From NCBI RefSeq assembly GCF_947507565.1, contig NC_089179.1:2993747-3057746 (forward strand): a stretch of 64,000 nucleotides of DNA. Reading direction: 5' to 3'. The stretch comes from Oscarella lobularis (taxonomy: Eukaryota > Porifera > Homoscleromorpha > Homosclerophorida > Oscarellidae). This document shows positions 1-12,018 of the stretch, piece after piece (within the stretch, counting starts at the first letter, position 1; each line of letters starts with the position of its first letter). Below the pieces are notes generated by a model. It had not been told where the DNA came from. It saw only the letters and a list, made by a program, of their open reading frames with translations, and did not search any database. The position numbers were made by a program, and so were the translations under genes.

Positions 1-759
1 GGAGTTGTGCGCGTACGTCTGTAAGGTGCGTTCCTGGAAGCTACCACAGAATCCAAGAAAATCGATCCCTGCCGTGACAATCGACTCAGCTCATTGGCTG
101 GATTTCACTAAAGAGTGGTCAATTAGCTAAAGAGAAGTATAGGTGCCTCGGGGCTAACTTCCGGTAATTGGGTGGATAGTGTCTACGTGCGCCGATGAAT
201 CGGGGAGCAAAGAAGCGCCGTTGTACGTCGCACGCGTTCTCGAAGCATGCACCTAAAGCAAGAACTCTATGAAAGCAAAACAGCCTGATCTGGGCCCCTG
301 TCGCCGTGCGAGACTCGAAGACTTCTCAGAAACGAATTCCCACGCGCCATCGCGGTGCGTTTCCGATCGCGTTAATTCTTTTCCTGTGGCCAAAATCTAT
401 GGCTACGAACCTATACCTTCCCTTCGTCGTTTACTGACGATATCATTTTTTTATAGACTGTATTTGCAAACGGCGTCAGCGAACAGACGAACAAAGCAAG
501 CAAAACGGCGAATGTCGTCAGTCATTCAAGACCTTGAGGGGCAAGACTTACCAGGAACGCCCCCTCTTGCAGGAACGCACATGCAGAAGAACGTCTCCTC
601 TGTCATCGCCATCCCATCCACTCCCTGAAGCCAACGTCACCGCATCCCTCTTAATTTCCTATAAACGAAGTCCACCTTGTGAGACTCGGTATAGTTATCC
701 TGCATGTGTAAATACGAGAACAGAAGGAACGATATCGAAACAGTCCGTGCAATTAATGG
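1..759. other. No gene recognised at left edge
   Basis: Several short open frames overlap here on the plus strand, but none has a domain, a signal peptide or a convincing exon structure, and their composition is not protein-like. I see no repeat or RNA gene. The stretch may hold 5' or 3' parts of a gene lying outside the window. Confidence 0.4.
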
Positions 760-1187
760 AACTGGTCAAGTTCGCCGTGAAAAAGTCTCATAATCACACT
801 TCCCCACGCCGGCGGATCCACCAAATTGGACGCAATGCTATCATTTCCTTCGGGCGTCGCATAGTAAAAGCTTCGATCGATCCGGATTAAAATTCCAGGA
901 TTTATCCAAATTCTTGCGCCTGCGCATCCAGTCGTGCGGCACAGGCGAATCGAAGTCAATGGAAGGATTACCAACGATTACGTCATAAATGTCCGTAGTT
1001 ATATACTCGGGCGGATCGAACTTGCCCGGCCTTCCGGGATGATAGCGTTCGCCGTGACTAAGAATCCCCGTCGACGCGTCGGAGAACACGGTCAAATTAT
1101 CTGGGCCCAACGGCTCGGAGTTCCCTATCAAGCGATTCCCTACGTTCACTTCGGTTGTATTGTGCAATGTGCATTGTAGGTCATGTT
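760..1187 (-). pseudogene. Unrecognised minus-strand coding remnant with probable frameshift
   Basis: Read on the minus strand from about 1187 down, one frame gives a protein-like stretch rich in Pro, Asp and Gly (it contains GERYHPGRPGKFDPPEY and PHDWMRRRKNLDKSW) and then stops at 841. A second frame takes over at the same point (RSFYYATPEGND...) and stays open to about 760. The switch falls in GATCGATC at 871-884, a likely 4-base slippage site. I do not recognise the family. It could be a recently broken gene, two exons with an unseen intron, or an assembly error. Only the local open frames are seen; the pseudogene status is inference. Confidence 0.35.
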
Positions 1188-1895
1188 TGTGCAAATTTGC
1201 CTTCCTATGCACGCATCGAGAGATTCGGTTTTGTTTAGTTAAGAAAGTACTGAATGACTCTTTCCCACTTCGTTGGAACGTGCAGTCGACTAAATTCAGC
1301 TCTTTCGACAGCAACGTCTTAAATAATGATACGAGGCCGCTTCGAGGACTTTCGGCACCTAATCATTAGAAAACACTACGCTTGTACCTGCGGATTTCCG
1401 GATACTAAGTTGTTGGAGAATGAGTTGACGAGTTGAAAGTCATTGCGATTATTCATTGCATATCATTATGTCGCTGGATCTCGTGCACTGCATGTCATTG
1501 TAGGAATATTATTGTGTATTTAATATGAGGCTTTAGACTAACCCAGCTCATTGCGATGCGTCTTTTAGTTAGTTCACCATGCATATACTGTAGCTTCTCT
1601 TTTAGTTGCAGTTTCGTATTCGAGCAATCCTAAAAAAATAGAATCATCCCCGACTCCGTGCGAGGCAATTAATTTTCAAAGATCCTCTTGAATGATACCC
1701 CTCTCCATTTCTCCCCCCGGAAAACAGCTTGCCAGTGTTGACATCAATTAGTTGTTTTTACTCCTTTTCCTTTATTTCTTATTAGAATAGGCTTTTGTTT
1801 ATTATAATACTTCTCTTTGTGCACTATTTCCTGTTTAGAGCCCTCCTTCATGATTTCGTAGCGCATGCGCACATCAGAAAATACTCGTTTCCGTG
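1188..1895. other. Intergenic, AT-rich, upstream of ankyrin/death gene
   Basis: No supported coding exon. The stretch is T-rich with no evident duplicate elsewhere in the window. It presumably contains the promoter of the plus-strand gene starting at 1896, but I could not pick out a TATA box or a start site. Confidence 0.4.
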
Positions 1896-4189
1896 ATGTG
1901 GTCTCCTCGCCGAAAGAAGCGAAAGAAGTCGTCTAACCGCTTGCAAAGTGACGCTGGCAAATCGAAAAGGGCGAACCTGTTGACATCCCCGTCTCGCTCT
2001 ACCATCGATCGATTGAGAACGATAATCGAGGGGAAAGAATGGGACGAACTGAGGAATTTTCTTTCGACGGAAAAAGGATTTCGACCTGAGCAGGTGTGTA
2101 GAAGTCGCGATTTCCTTCAACGCTCCACAGTACACACCATCCTTTGTATTCTCCTTTCGTTGTAGTTCGGCAACTCTTTCTTATTGTTTCACTTCGTGGC
2201 GGGAAGACAGTTCGAGACGGAAGAAGAAGCGCATGAGTCGCTTAGCTATGCACTCGTTGGAAAAAATGAAGATAAGGAAATTGAAAAGCAATCATGGGTA
2301 TGAATACGTTTTGGTATTGATAACATAATTGTGCGTGGATGCAGAGGAAACTCCGCCCACTTCACTGTGCGTGCAAGTGGGGAAATATTTTTGGCGTTGA
2401 ATGGCTCGTCAGTCGCGGTGCAAATCTCAACGTGGAAGATGATGTATGACATGGAATTGGTTTCGTATGGTTTTACTAATCGCCCGTTTTAGAGAGGACA
2501 TACGCCTTATTCTTGTGCCTGTGCAAGTTCCGTTGACACAATGAAGAAAATGCTCTGTCTGGAAAACCATGGCTACCGTTTGTTACCAGGAGATATTGTA
2601 ACAGTATTGATGTCAGCACTCTGGCCAAACTCACTTTTTATTCATAGGTATGGGCAGCTGAAAATCGATTTTTGTCATCTGAAAAAGCGGACGAGATTTT
2701 TCGTTATCTTGTCAGTAAAAAGGGATTGAGCGTCAACGCTATTGAAGACAAGGTGATATAATAATGTGCTTTTGTTTGCTACATGTGCGATATTTTTGTA
2801 ATTGATTAAGAACACTCCTCTACATATTGCCTGCTCGGATGGAGTCATTTTTGGAGTGAAATGGCTCGTGGAACACAAAGCTTCGGTTAATAATAGCTTC
2901 AACAAGGTTCGAAGATTCCACTTGTGATACTTTTATTCTTATTTCATCTTCAGTGGGGCGAAACGCCTTTTATGTGTGCATGTGGAAGTTCTATCGATCG
3001 TTTATTGAAAGTTCGCTACTTGACTGAAAATGGAGCTGACATTCGAGTGAAAGATCACGTGAGTTAGTTTGTTTATTTGCTACAAAGACAATCAAAAAAT
3101 TACTGTCTTGTTTATTCAGGCTGGGAAGACGGCTTTTTCTCACGCCACCGATAGTTACTCAAAGGTTTCAGATGACGTGAAAGATGTCCTTCGATATCTC
3201 GTCATTGAGAAAGGCCTTGATATCAATTCCGTATATTATGAGGTTCCGCTTTTACAGTATCTCGCATTTTCATTCAGAAATTCTGTTTTTAGAAGGGAAG
3301 AACACCGTTGCTGAAAGCATGTAGTCATGATAGTACTTCTTTCGGCGTCATTCAGCAACTAATTGAATTAGGAGCTGACGTTTCTGCCAGAGATGAGGTT
3401 AATTATATTTCTCATTTCTACTCGTTCTTTATTCAAATATTTTTAGGACAAACGAAATGCCTTGCACCTGGCTGCAAGAAACTATTCAAAGGTAGACAAG
3501 TCAATTTTCAATCTATTGATAAAAGAAGGTGTCGACGTCACGTGTCAAGACAAGGTGAGGCTTTTTCATTCTAAATTTAAAAAGTATAAACGCAGACTTC
3601 AGAAAGGAAATGCGCCTCATCAGGTGACCAACGATGTTGAAATCAAAGCTCTCCTTCAAGAGCATTACGTAAGCTATCATTTTGATGTTCCCGTATGTAA
3701 CTAGCGTTATAGGATGCCGCACTATCTTCTGGCCTCCAACAAGAAATGGTTCATTCAGATTACATAGAGGTTTAGTTTTTTCTCATTTACACTTTGCACT
3801 TAGAATACGGTTGCCTCAGCTGATCCTGTTGAAAAGAGTTGCAATTCCGGTATTCGTTCATTAGGAAATACAAATCTATTTATCGGTCTTTGGTTTTAGA
3901 GTCTTTTCCTTCTGACGATGCCTCGGTACCGGACAATTTAATGAGAACATACGCTGCCATTGCCGCATCAAAATGGGAAGAAATCGGTGTTTTGCTTGGC
4001 ATTGCCTCGGGTGAATTCGAGGCGATTCGTAATTTTACTTCCTGCAACACCCTTCGTATGTACAAGGTGCTAGAGGCGTGGAAAAACCAAGCGGAAAGTC
4101 CATCGGTAGGCACGCTTCTAGCGCGTTTCAAGGAGGTTGGAATCAGTCGAAGAGCCATCAATGTGAAATTTGCAGAACTGTATGGGTAG
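1896..4189 (+). CDS. Ankyrin-repeat / death-domain protein (no Roc-COR)
   Basis: Fourteen exons can be spliced by eye: 1896-2093, 2166-2297, 2345-2443, 2493-2597, 2648-2752, 2811-2906, 2954-3058, 3120-3242, 3293-3397, 3447-3554, 3603-3668, 3713-3769, 3804-3849, 3900-4189. All introns are phase 0 except the last, and each middle exon encodes roughly one ankyrin repeat (typical KGRTPLLKAC and ADVSARD motifs). The final exon encodes a death-domain-like fold (ASKWEEIGVLLG...FKEVGISRRAINVKFAEL). The whole gene is a paralogue of the minus-strand gene at 53889-57906 and matches it exon by exon, but it lacks the Roc GTPase and COR region: exon 12 (DAALSSGLQQE) aligns with the first residues of the Roc exon there (DAARFSILQRE). 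A cytoplasmic adaptor in death-domain signalling is inferred. The start is the first in-frame ATG; exon 1 is basic and ends in the conserved GFRPEQ. Confidence 0.8.
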
Positions 4190-4526
4190 AGATTGTTTTC
4201 AGTATTCTTATTTTTGTCAGTTTCAAGTTGGCTTTCCATACTAATTAGATTTTGACGCTTTTGATGAGACAGTTTGCCTACAAACTGCGACGCTAACGAC
4301 GTGTTGGTAAGGAGATCGAGTGGGCATAGCTCAATTAATTATTGCCTAATTGAATACTCACCCAAAACTAAAGAACCTTGTTCTGTACGCATTCGTAATT
4401 CCAGCCAGCTGCTTCTTGATAGTTTCCCAACGAGCTCGCGCGCCCGATTCAAAATTAACCCATTCCAACAAACAAGAATCAAGAACTAGTTTATTATTTA
4501 TTTTTTGCAGCATCTTACCATTGGAC
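4190..4526. other. Intergenic 3' flank of ankyrin/death gene
   Basis: Short non-coding spacer between the stop codon of the ankyrin/death gene and the left edge of the duplicated block. Nothing else is seen. Confidence 0.5.
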
Positions 4527-5717
4527 TCAATAAACGAAACAACGAGTCAATTTCAGATAGTAAACAAATTAATTAATCTTTTGATCTTTTGCAGATAAAG
4601 TTGCTTTGAAATGGTGGCGTCATACTGCGTCATACAACACGAGTCGCCTAGGAAACGCAGAGCGCGCGCTATTGTGCCGTGGGAGAAGATCTTCGTGACT
4701 CTTTAGCGAGAAGTCGAAGACCTACATTTGGCGGTAAAAAGCGTTGCTTCGCTACTTGGCAGGCATCAGTTGCTGGTAATGTTTCTATGACGCTGCCGAA
4801 CCTCGTAAAAGCGTTCATTTCGCCTATTGGGGGTTTTTCTGACCTTAGAGCGACAGGATTTACGGCTGTTTGATATGTGAATTTGGCGTGAGACGCGTCT
4901 GATGCACTGTAAGAGAAAAGAGCGCGATTTTCTTAGAGAGGGGGCCCCCCATTTTGAGCAATTTGACTTAGGAATCGAAGACCGTTGCACCAAAGGAACG
5001 GCTACGGTGGCTAGTTCGTTGAGTTTGCATAGATGTGAGAAAGACGACGAGAACGAGGATACTTTACTTGAAATAATATCAATTTTGGTGTAGTTGTGAT
5101 AAACGTTTTCTAATAGACACAGTGCACATAATATAACGCTCTCTTAGCTTTCTGGCTGTTACGGAAGCTTCTTCTCAAGCGATTCAAGTACGACAGAATA
5201 TGTTGAAAGAGGCAGTTTTGGAAATGCAGTTGTAAGTGGGACTCTATCGAGTCTAAGACTTTAGAGAGATTATAGACCCGTTCCAGTGCAGCCTTCATTT
5301 GATTTCGATAACTGCATTTGGTTTCCTCTTGGCCCACTGAAGTAGGAATTATTTTTTTCTACATCTCATAACCCGACCCACATTAAGCTTTGCTTTAGGT
5401 CAGAAACGAAGAACGGTATCACTTAATCTTTCACGTGCGTTTGGTGACCCTGAAATTTATGTTCACCTCTAATTATGTATGACTATTGCATGAGCTTCAT
5501 CGCGCCTATCTGCCTACCTCTTTTTGTGAAGTAGCTTCTGAGGGGTTTTGAAAGAAGCACCGTGGAAGCAATCACAAACAAATCGAAATAACACGTGAGC
5601 TATCGCGTGAGTTAGTAGGAGTCACAGTCGAACGGTAGTAGCCGAAACGACGCGAGACGTTGAGAGTGACCAGACGAACTGAGCTGCACTTTTACGCCGC
5701 TGTTTCTCTCACTCTCA
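4527..5717 (+). repeat. Duplicated 5' flank of the Ig cluster, copy 1
   Basis: This 1.2 kb sequence precedes the first Ig gene. It occurs again in direct orientation at about 19013-20182 and inverted at about 16821-19008, where a retrotransposon splits it. It contains a run of G then C (near 4940), an AT-rich start and two minus-strand open frames (4766-4993 and 5110-5337). Differences among the three copies change most codons in those frames, so they are probably not genes. The flank likely contains the promoter of the Ig gene at 5718. Confidence 0.75.
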
Positions 5718-7858
5718 ATGGATGCTACACCTGAGATGGGTTTCAGTGTGAAATTTTTTCCTGGGACATGGCCGTCTTCTGTACGCCTCATTGCTTCTTT
5801 TTTCATCTTTACTTTCTTCTGTTCTACTGGTAAGGAAATAGCAGGAACAGACGGCGCTGTCGCGATTTCCGCTTTCAGTTCCGGCGAGTTTACTGGCCTT
5901 ACTACCAGTGATTTCCTTGTCTACTTTATCCGTAGCTGTACAGCGAAGCTATCTCCTGCTATGCTAGCGTCTGTAGATAGCGTTAAGAGCGATAGTTTTG
6001 GCTAGAAAGGGTCATGCGTGGGTGTAGATTCACTACAAAGGGTTTTTGTGGGTCGCGTTTGAGCTGTTGTTTTCGTTGTCTTTTTAGTTTGCTCCGATGT
6101 CGTTGCAGTTGAAGTTTACAGAGAATCGGTTGCGAGGCTGGAGTGCCCTCACTCAAGTCGACAAATCACTTGGAAAAAGCTTTTGCCACGTCATCGTTCC
6201 ATAGTCTTATCATCGACAGGGAATGCAAGACTTCAGACTGTGGGAGCTCTTCTTCTTATATCACCGGTTTCGATTGACGATGCAGGACACTATGTGTGCA
6301 AAGGCAGTTCGGGCGCGGCGACAACGTTCGTTGTCACGGTCCTTGAACCCAGACTCGAAGTCGTCTCTGACTCCGTCAAGGCGATCGTCGGTCAAGACGA
6401 AACGACTTTGACGTGCACTCTCTACGGCAACGACGCGTATTTTACGTGGAACGTCCATGGCAACGAGCGGCACATCGTTTCTCACGATCGATTTACGAAT
6501 CACGTAGTGGTGGTGGAGTTGCGGAAGCGATACGTTTATTCGTTGAGAATAACGAACGTGCGTTTGGATGACGCCGGAAAATACGTGTGCACGGCTCATC
6601 TATATGACGACGTTAAATTGAGTCGTGAGATCTCGTTACACGTGGGTCGTCCTCCTAGAATAAATCGTTCATATGAGAATACTTTGTCTGTGGAAATTGG
6701 AAGTGATCTTAATCTCTTTTGTAATATTAGCACTTCGAAGGAGTTTTACTATGTGAAGTGGTTAAAAGACGGAAAGAGCGTGTTGGACAGTACGAGCTCT
6801 CCGCTGGCGGACCGATTCCCGTTGTTGATAGAGAATGCGATGGCCGAGTCTTCAGGAAATTACACGTGCTACGCAGAAAACAAATTTGGTTCGGACCAAG
6901 TTACGTTTGACGTTCACGTGGCAGGTTAGGAGGAATTCCACTCTTTCCACTCTTTCTATACTGTACACGTAATCTCTGAAGGTGCACCAATGGAGCCTAG
7001 GAACGTCTCTATTCAATTTGACTGTTTTCACGATGGAGATGGGGAATTAGTTGTCGCTTGGCTTGCACCGAATGTTCACCCTAATTATTTTTCTCCTGAC
7101 AGATACGTTGTCAATATTATGTCTTACAATGTCAGCGCTTCCAATAGAGAGGCGTGTCAATTAGACACTTTCAGCGTCAATGCGACGTCTCTCTGGCAGG
7201 AGTTTCGGCGAGAGTGTCGCGCTCATGTTGTGTACATGGCTGAAGTGCAATCTGTGTTTACCGCAGCGAATCTGCGCAGTCGTTTCACCAGAGCGACGAA
7301 TGCTTCTAAAACTCAAAGTGGGGTATACCGTTTAATATTCGTGAATATATTCTTGTGTTTTCAGATTTTTCAACGACTACTTTACGCAACTGGCTCCTTT
7401 CAGTCGATGGTCCTTTTGTTCAGCTCGTTCTCTACCAGCCCAGGTTAACGTGCTGTCGTCAGGTAACTATGACAATGGAGTTGTCTTCGTGGCTAAAATT
7501 CGTTTGTGGTTAGAAGCGTGGTACTTCTTTATCCGATCTTGTGACGATGCTAAAGAGTCGTCTTAGACTGGTTAGTGGCTTTTCTGCGGGACATTACAGG
7601 CTGGTAGTAGGCGGGACCTCTCGCCGAGCTCTTAGTCTGGTGTTTCAAGCCGCTTTTCGCAATTTCGCTAGCGTATCTGAAATTGCCCGTGTTTTGACGC
7701 GTTTTAATCACTGGCTGCCTGTGAGAGATGGGCGAGTGAATATTGGGAAGTGCTCTTTTCTTGTGGATCAATACTGTAACAGCGTTCACTGGGATGGCTT
7801 TACCGAGATTTGCTCTTACGGCTTTATTAAGGGTGCGTCTTCTCGTGTTATCGTGTAG
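5718..7858 (+). CDS. Secreted three-Ig, FN3-containing protein, copy 1
   Basis: Exons about 5718-5829, 6088-6924, 6982-7317, 7365-7462 and 7514-7858. Exon 1 gives an N-terminal hydrophobic signal segment (RLIASFFIFTFFCST). Exon 2 encodes three Ig domains, each with the Cys...Trp...DAG-x-Y-x-C signature (DDAGHYVC, DDAGKYVC, ESSGNYTC). Exon 3 is an FN3-like domain with many N-glycosylation sites. The last two exons encode an unfamiliar C-terminal region (LSDLVTMLKSRLRLV ... CNSVHWDGFTEIC). No membrane segment is evident, so a secreted or matrix protein is likely. The end converges on the minus-strand Ig gene 153 bases away. The exon 3/4 junction is the weakest part: the phase only works with a donor at 7318. 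The second copy lies at 20183-22320, and differences in the last exon are largely synonymous, supporting that frame. Confidence 0.72.
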
Positions 7859-8011
7859 AACATTTTTTATTTTGTGTGTTCTTTACAGGGTTGAAGTGCA
7901 GGAATATGTATAAATATTTTCCGCGAAGCTAAAAATTCGATGTCTAGGCGATGTAAACAATACATGCACGGTACATAATATACTGTATATACGTACAAAA
8001 GCAGTTGACGC

Positions 8012-9564
8012 CTAGCCTTGCAGCTCCATTAATTCGTTGTTTGATTTAGATTGCATAGCAGTTTCGTTTTTTTCTTGCAGCATGTCGTATGTTTCCACTC
8101 TTTGGCCTTCCCTATTCCGCGCGATCATTTCTCGGGGCGCCCTGTTACGAGGACGGGCGACTTTAACCTCGCGCTGCCTGTTTTCATTTTCACTCTCGCT
8201 AGAATGACCGTCGGTGGATTTTTTTTCTTTTTTTTTCATTTGTCTTTGCTTGTAGGAGCAAGTGAAAAAGACAAAAGTGGCTAAAACTGGAAGAAGAAGA
8301 AAAATCAACCACCGTAATTGATGGCCTTTGTTTTCTTTCGTTGTAGATTCTGTTGTTCCAGAATCTTCGTCTTTCGGAACGATCACAGTGGTTGTGGATT
8401 CGTTGACCTCTAACAAAATAATCATGTTCTAATAATGCTATTGTCTTAATCACCATTTGTGTTACCAGATTGGCAAGTTTCGCGGTTCCAGAATTTGAAA
8501 GACATCAATTTTTCTTCGCTGAGTCCGTTTTTGTTTTTCGCTCGCACTGTGCATGTCACTTCTTGGCAAAGGTGAGAGTGTGTCATAACATTTTCGATTT
8601 CTTTCCTAACGACAACTTTTGGCAGAAAGCACGTTAGGTTTCTGCAGCTGCTTGGAATTTCGATCACAGGAAAATTCCTTTTTGGAACGTGGCAGTAAAG
8701 CCGTATTTCTGTTGTGGGCGAATAATTATCGCGGATTTCAAGCTCGAGGCCCTCTTTTCCAAAAGTAAGATTAAGAAGCTCCGGCTTATCTATTGAAATC
8801 ATTATTACCTCGTGTATGCAGTATGCCACTTATAGTAATAACCTGATACTTTGACATAGAACATTTTCAGCGTGGACACTTCTGCCGCTGTATTGACTCT
8901 TTTACAGTGGTACTCGCCTGCGTCGTCAAAGGCAACATTTTTAAGGGTTAATTGAAAGCAGTAACTCGTGCAGTTAAGACGTATTTCTCCCTTATACCAT
9001 ATTACCGGTGAGTTGTTCAGATAGCCCGAGCAGGTCAAATTGACCGTCTTGTTCAACTGCAAGTCAATTTCCTCCACATCTGGTTTCTGTAGAACTTCGA
9101 GCTTTATTGTTGCGCTAAGAGAGTGATTGGCTAGCACGACGTTTAGGACGCATGTGTAATTTCCGGCGTCTTCTTTCTGAACTCGATAAAATCTAAGCTT
9201 GACGGTGCCTGCTATGCAGGATGCAGTGCGAAACTGTCGCTGGAAGAGTTCGTTTTTGTCTTTGAAGCAGCGATAAGAGGTAATGATAGTCCGTGTTTGT
9301 CCCATGACGCTATAAGTGTTTGTTAGGCGAAAGACCATCTCTATTGCTTCGTTCTCTAGAGCTGGACCAATCACTTCCGCCTTCGTAATGGATTGCCGTT
9401 TAAAAGAGAAGAGCCTTGTTTGACTGTCAACCTCTAAATTTGCGTTTTTACAGTTTGTCTTTGAAGGAAACGAGTTCTATACCTTTTTGCCCGCATCTAA
9501 TTATTTCTCCTAGACTACCTAGGCTGAAAAGAGTTGCAGCGCAGAGTAGGGACGAAACGAACAT
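8012..9564 (-). CDS. Type I transmembrane Ig receptor, copy 1
   Basis: Exons on the minus strand: 9564-9519 (signal peptide MFVSSLLCAATLFSL), 9433-8843 (two Ig domains, KEDAGNYTC and DDAGEYHC), 8789-8466 (a third Cys-rich Ig/FN3-like domain), 8409-8012 (stalk, membrane segment and cytoplasmic tail). The membrane helix is WLIFLLLPVLATFVFFTC, followed by a basic stop-transfer run and a charged tail of about 75 residues with one tyrosine motif, ETYDML, a YxxL-type motif that could bind SH2 domains or sort to endosomes. Many N-glycosylation sites lie in the ectodomain. The gene is convergent with the Ig3-FN3 gene and divergent from the four-Ig gene at 10561. Domain layout resembles cnidarian and sponge surface recognition receptors, but no orthologue is claimed. 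Confidence 0.75.
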
Positions 9565-10560
9565 GGTGATTACAGGCGGTGTCGTCGTTTTTAGCTGTCA
9601 TGAAGGGGAGACTACGTCGTTTATCATATGAAATTCTCTATATTCACCTTTGTAGTGCTTCAATTCTTCGGGGAATTTTCCCCGAACGATGGAGCGAACC
9701 GCTTGAGCACGGGCTTAGGATTTCTTTCGGCTCTTACGGCAAAGCCAAATGTAATTCTCAGCAGTTTGAGTACTATTCTGGGTTGCTTTAGTGCCAATTC
9801 TCGTGCATTTGTTGGAAGCTGCGCTGCGCAAAGATATGCTCACATGATACGGTGACCTCCAACGCAAAACGCAACTCCGTACATGTGAGCTAGCCTCCTC
9901 CCTCCCTATATATAGAGCTTCTGTTTCACATCTTGGCCACAGTTGAATCATCGCTTTTCTGAGACAGGTAGGTACCAGGCGGAGTGTTGAAAAGACTGCA
10001 TGTGTCGATACAGCATAAGAAATCCGCTTTTTCGTAGACCTGGAATGCTTCATATTGGAAAGAGAAAGAAGAGCTGTTTCTTTTTTTTTCTGGGAATCTA
10101 CCTCGGCTTCTACGAAGCTTTGGGTGCAGGTAGGAAAAGAATAGGCACATTGAGATCCTATCGCTCTAAAAAATGAAGCACTTTGTAAAAATAGCTCATG
10201 ATTCATAGTATTGGACAGCAGCTATATGTCGTGTAGCCATCTTTCTTCAAACTAGTTAGTATTTCTAACTCTGTTTAACATTGAAGAAATTAGTCTCTTA
10301 CGTCGAAAGGAAACGTCGAGTCCGTTAATTCAGGCACGCCCCCTTTTTCATAGAATGCGGAAATCTTTTATGATGCCATTACCCCTTTCGGTCTTAAAAA
10401 TACACTTGGCTGTCTTTCTTGTTGTAGGGTCCTGCCTTTTTCTCATTAGCTGCATGTTACTTCTACTAGATCCGATTCAACGTTATTTACAGTGCACGTG
10501 ATCCTAACAACACACTATATGGACTTGAGAAACTTTTTAAATGACTCTTTTCTGTGTAGT
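9565..10560. other. Divergent intergenic region; first exon of four-Ig gene unresolved
   Basis: Between the minus-strand Ig receptor and the plus-strand four-Ig gene. A hydrophobic reading frame starting with ATG at 10355 (KIHLAVFLVVGSCLFLISC) could be a signal-peptide exon, but the second genomic copy has lost that ATG, so it may be chance. The region is duplicated at 24068-25225 with several indels. Confidence 0.4.
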
Positions 10561-12018
10561 ACCTGGCTTTTTGCCAAAGCCTAAGACAACAACTGTTGAA
10601 ATTTATGAAGGTCAAGCCCTTGAGCGCTACTGTTACTTTGGTGCAAAGTTGCGCCCGTCTTTGGACGCGGGCTGGCGCTTTGTCCCATCTAAGCATCTCG
10701 CAGAGTCGGAGAGAGGGATTAGGATCAAGATTTCTGTCATTCCTCGTTTTGTCATTCTTCAGATACCTTCAATTGAAAAACAAGATGAGGGAATTTGGGA
10801 ATGTGTCAATAACAACAGAAGAATCGTGCACAGACTAAAACTTGTTGTAAGAGGTGCGTATAACTCAAATGCCTAAACTGGTTCATTTTATAAAGTGTTT
10901 TCTAGACACTCCGCTAATTCGATTGACTTTGGATAGGTCAACTGGAGTAGTTGGCGGATCCGCAAAGTTTAGTTGTTTCTTTGACGCCGACATCGAAATG
11001 TACATGTTTTGGTTTCATAATGGCAAAGTGGTTCACGCTAGCCTAAAGTACATTGTTCGATCGCATAAGAACGGTATGACGTTGAGAATCACATCATTGG
11101 AGAAGAGCGACAAAGGAACCGTTTCATGCCGAGCTATTACAGACAGATTTAATTCTACAAGTGTTAGGGCAACTCGTGTGCTTCAAGTCGAATCTTCTCC
11201 CTCAGTTTCCGTGAGTCCAATGAGAGTGACAACCTACATTGGTGCTAAGGTAACATTTTTTTGCAACGTTTCGGGTGATCCTAAACCAAACATAACCTGG
11301 TTTCAAATGTGCAATGGGTCTAATGTAGTCCTCAGTATGAAGCAAGAGCTTACTTTGCTTCACGTTTTGAAAAGCAGTTGTGAAAGGTACACTTGTATTG
11401 CACAAAACATCCATGGTGTGCGAAGGGAGGCAGTTAGGCTAAAAGTTAAAGGTGAGTAGTTTTTCGCGATAGCAGTGAATATCAAATGTAGCTGTTTCTA
11501 TAGAGCATGCACTAAAGATTGAAAACGTTTATGGCTCAACTTTATTTCTTCCTTGTCCTTCAAGTAGAGGAAAGCCGCTACCTGAGGAACGGATGAATTG
11601 GTATAAAAGTGGCGATAATTCTAGTTTTAGTGAAAAGCACTACAAAGTGGTATCTTCTCTCAAAAGAGGCTTTGGCATTGTGATAAAAAATGTGACGGAA
11701 GCTGATAGCGGAATATATAAGTGTATTTGGAGAGGATACACAAACAACGCAGTATCTCAGAAAACCTTCATTGTAAGGGTCCCGAGTGAGAAACCTGACA
11801 AGCCGAAGGTGATGATTTTCAATTCATCGGATATCGCTCACGAGTCTGTTAGCCAAGGAAATGCTTCTCTCAACAACTCAGATTTCAAAACCGTTTTTGA
11901 CATGGATCTTCCTGGTGGTTCAATCAATAACGCTGACGGCATTCGTTCAAGTCCTATTATTACCTTTGTTATCTCGTTTCTGATTTTCAAGAGTTTGTTT
12001 TTGATGATAAATTTCTGA
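10561..12018 (+). CDS. Four-Ig surface protein with GPI-type tail, copy 1 (5' end unresolved)
   Basis: Recognised exons 10561-10853 (Ig1), 10906-11451 (Ig2 and Ig3) and 11504-12018 (Ig4, stalk, tail). The Ig signatures are KQDEGIWEC, KSDKGTVSC, a shortened SCERYTC and EADSGIYKC. After Ig4 comes a Ser/Asn-rich stalk, then a small-residue stretch and a C-terminal hydrophobic run (IITFVISFLIFKSLFLM) ending the protein two residues later with no cytoplasmic tail, the pattern of a GPI-anchor signal. The exon with the signal peptide was not identified: both copies begin at a splice acceptor followed by a conserved PGF motif. Membrane-anchored recognition or adhesion is inferred. Copy 2 is at 25226-26680; Ig2-Ig3 are almost identical between the copies while Ig1 differs much more. 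Confidence 0.72.

Noticed and set aside
5110-5337. Minus-strand open frame of about 75 residues present in all three copies of the Ig-block 5' flank (also near 17215-17403 and 19564-19797)
   Set aside because: Differences between copies mostly change amino acids and alter both ends of the frame; there is no domain. It is kept because the DNA is recently duplicated.
7318-7364. Reading straight through the short intron of the first Ig3-FN3 gene
   Set aside because: The 47 bases have intron-like ends and T-rich 3' sequence; read-through ends at a stop at 7448, whereas the spliced frame leads to the conserved final exon.
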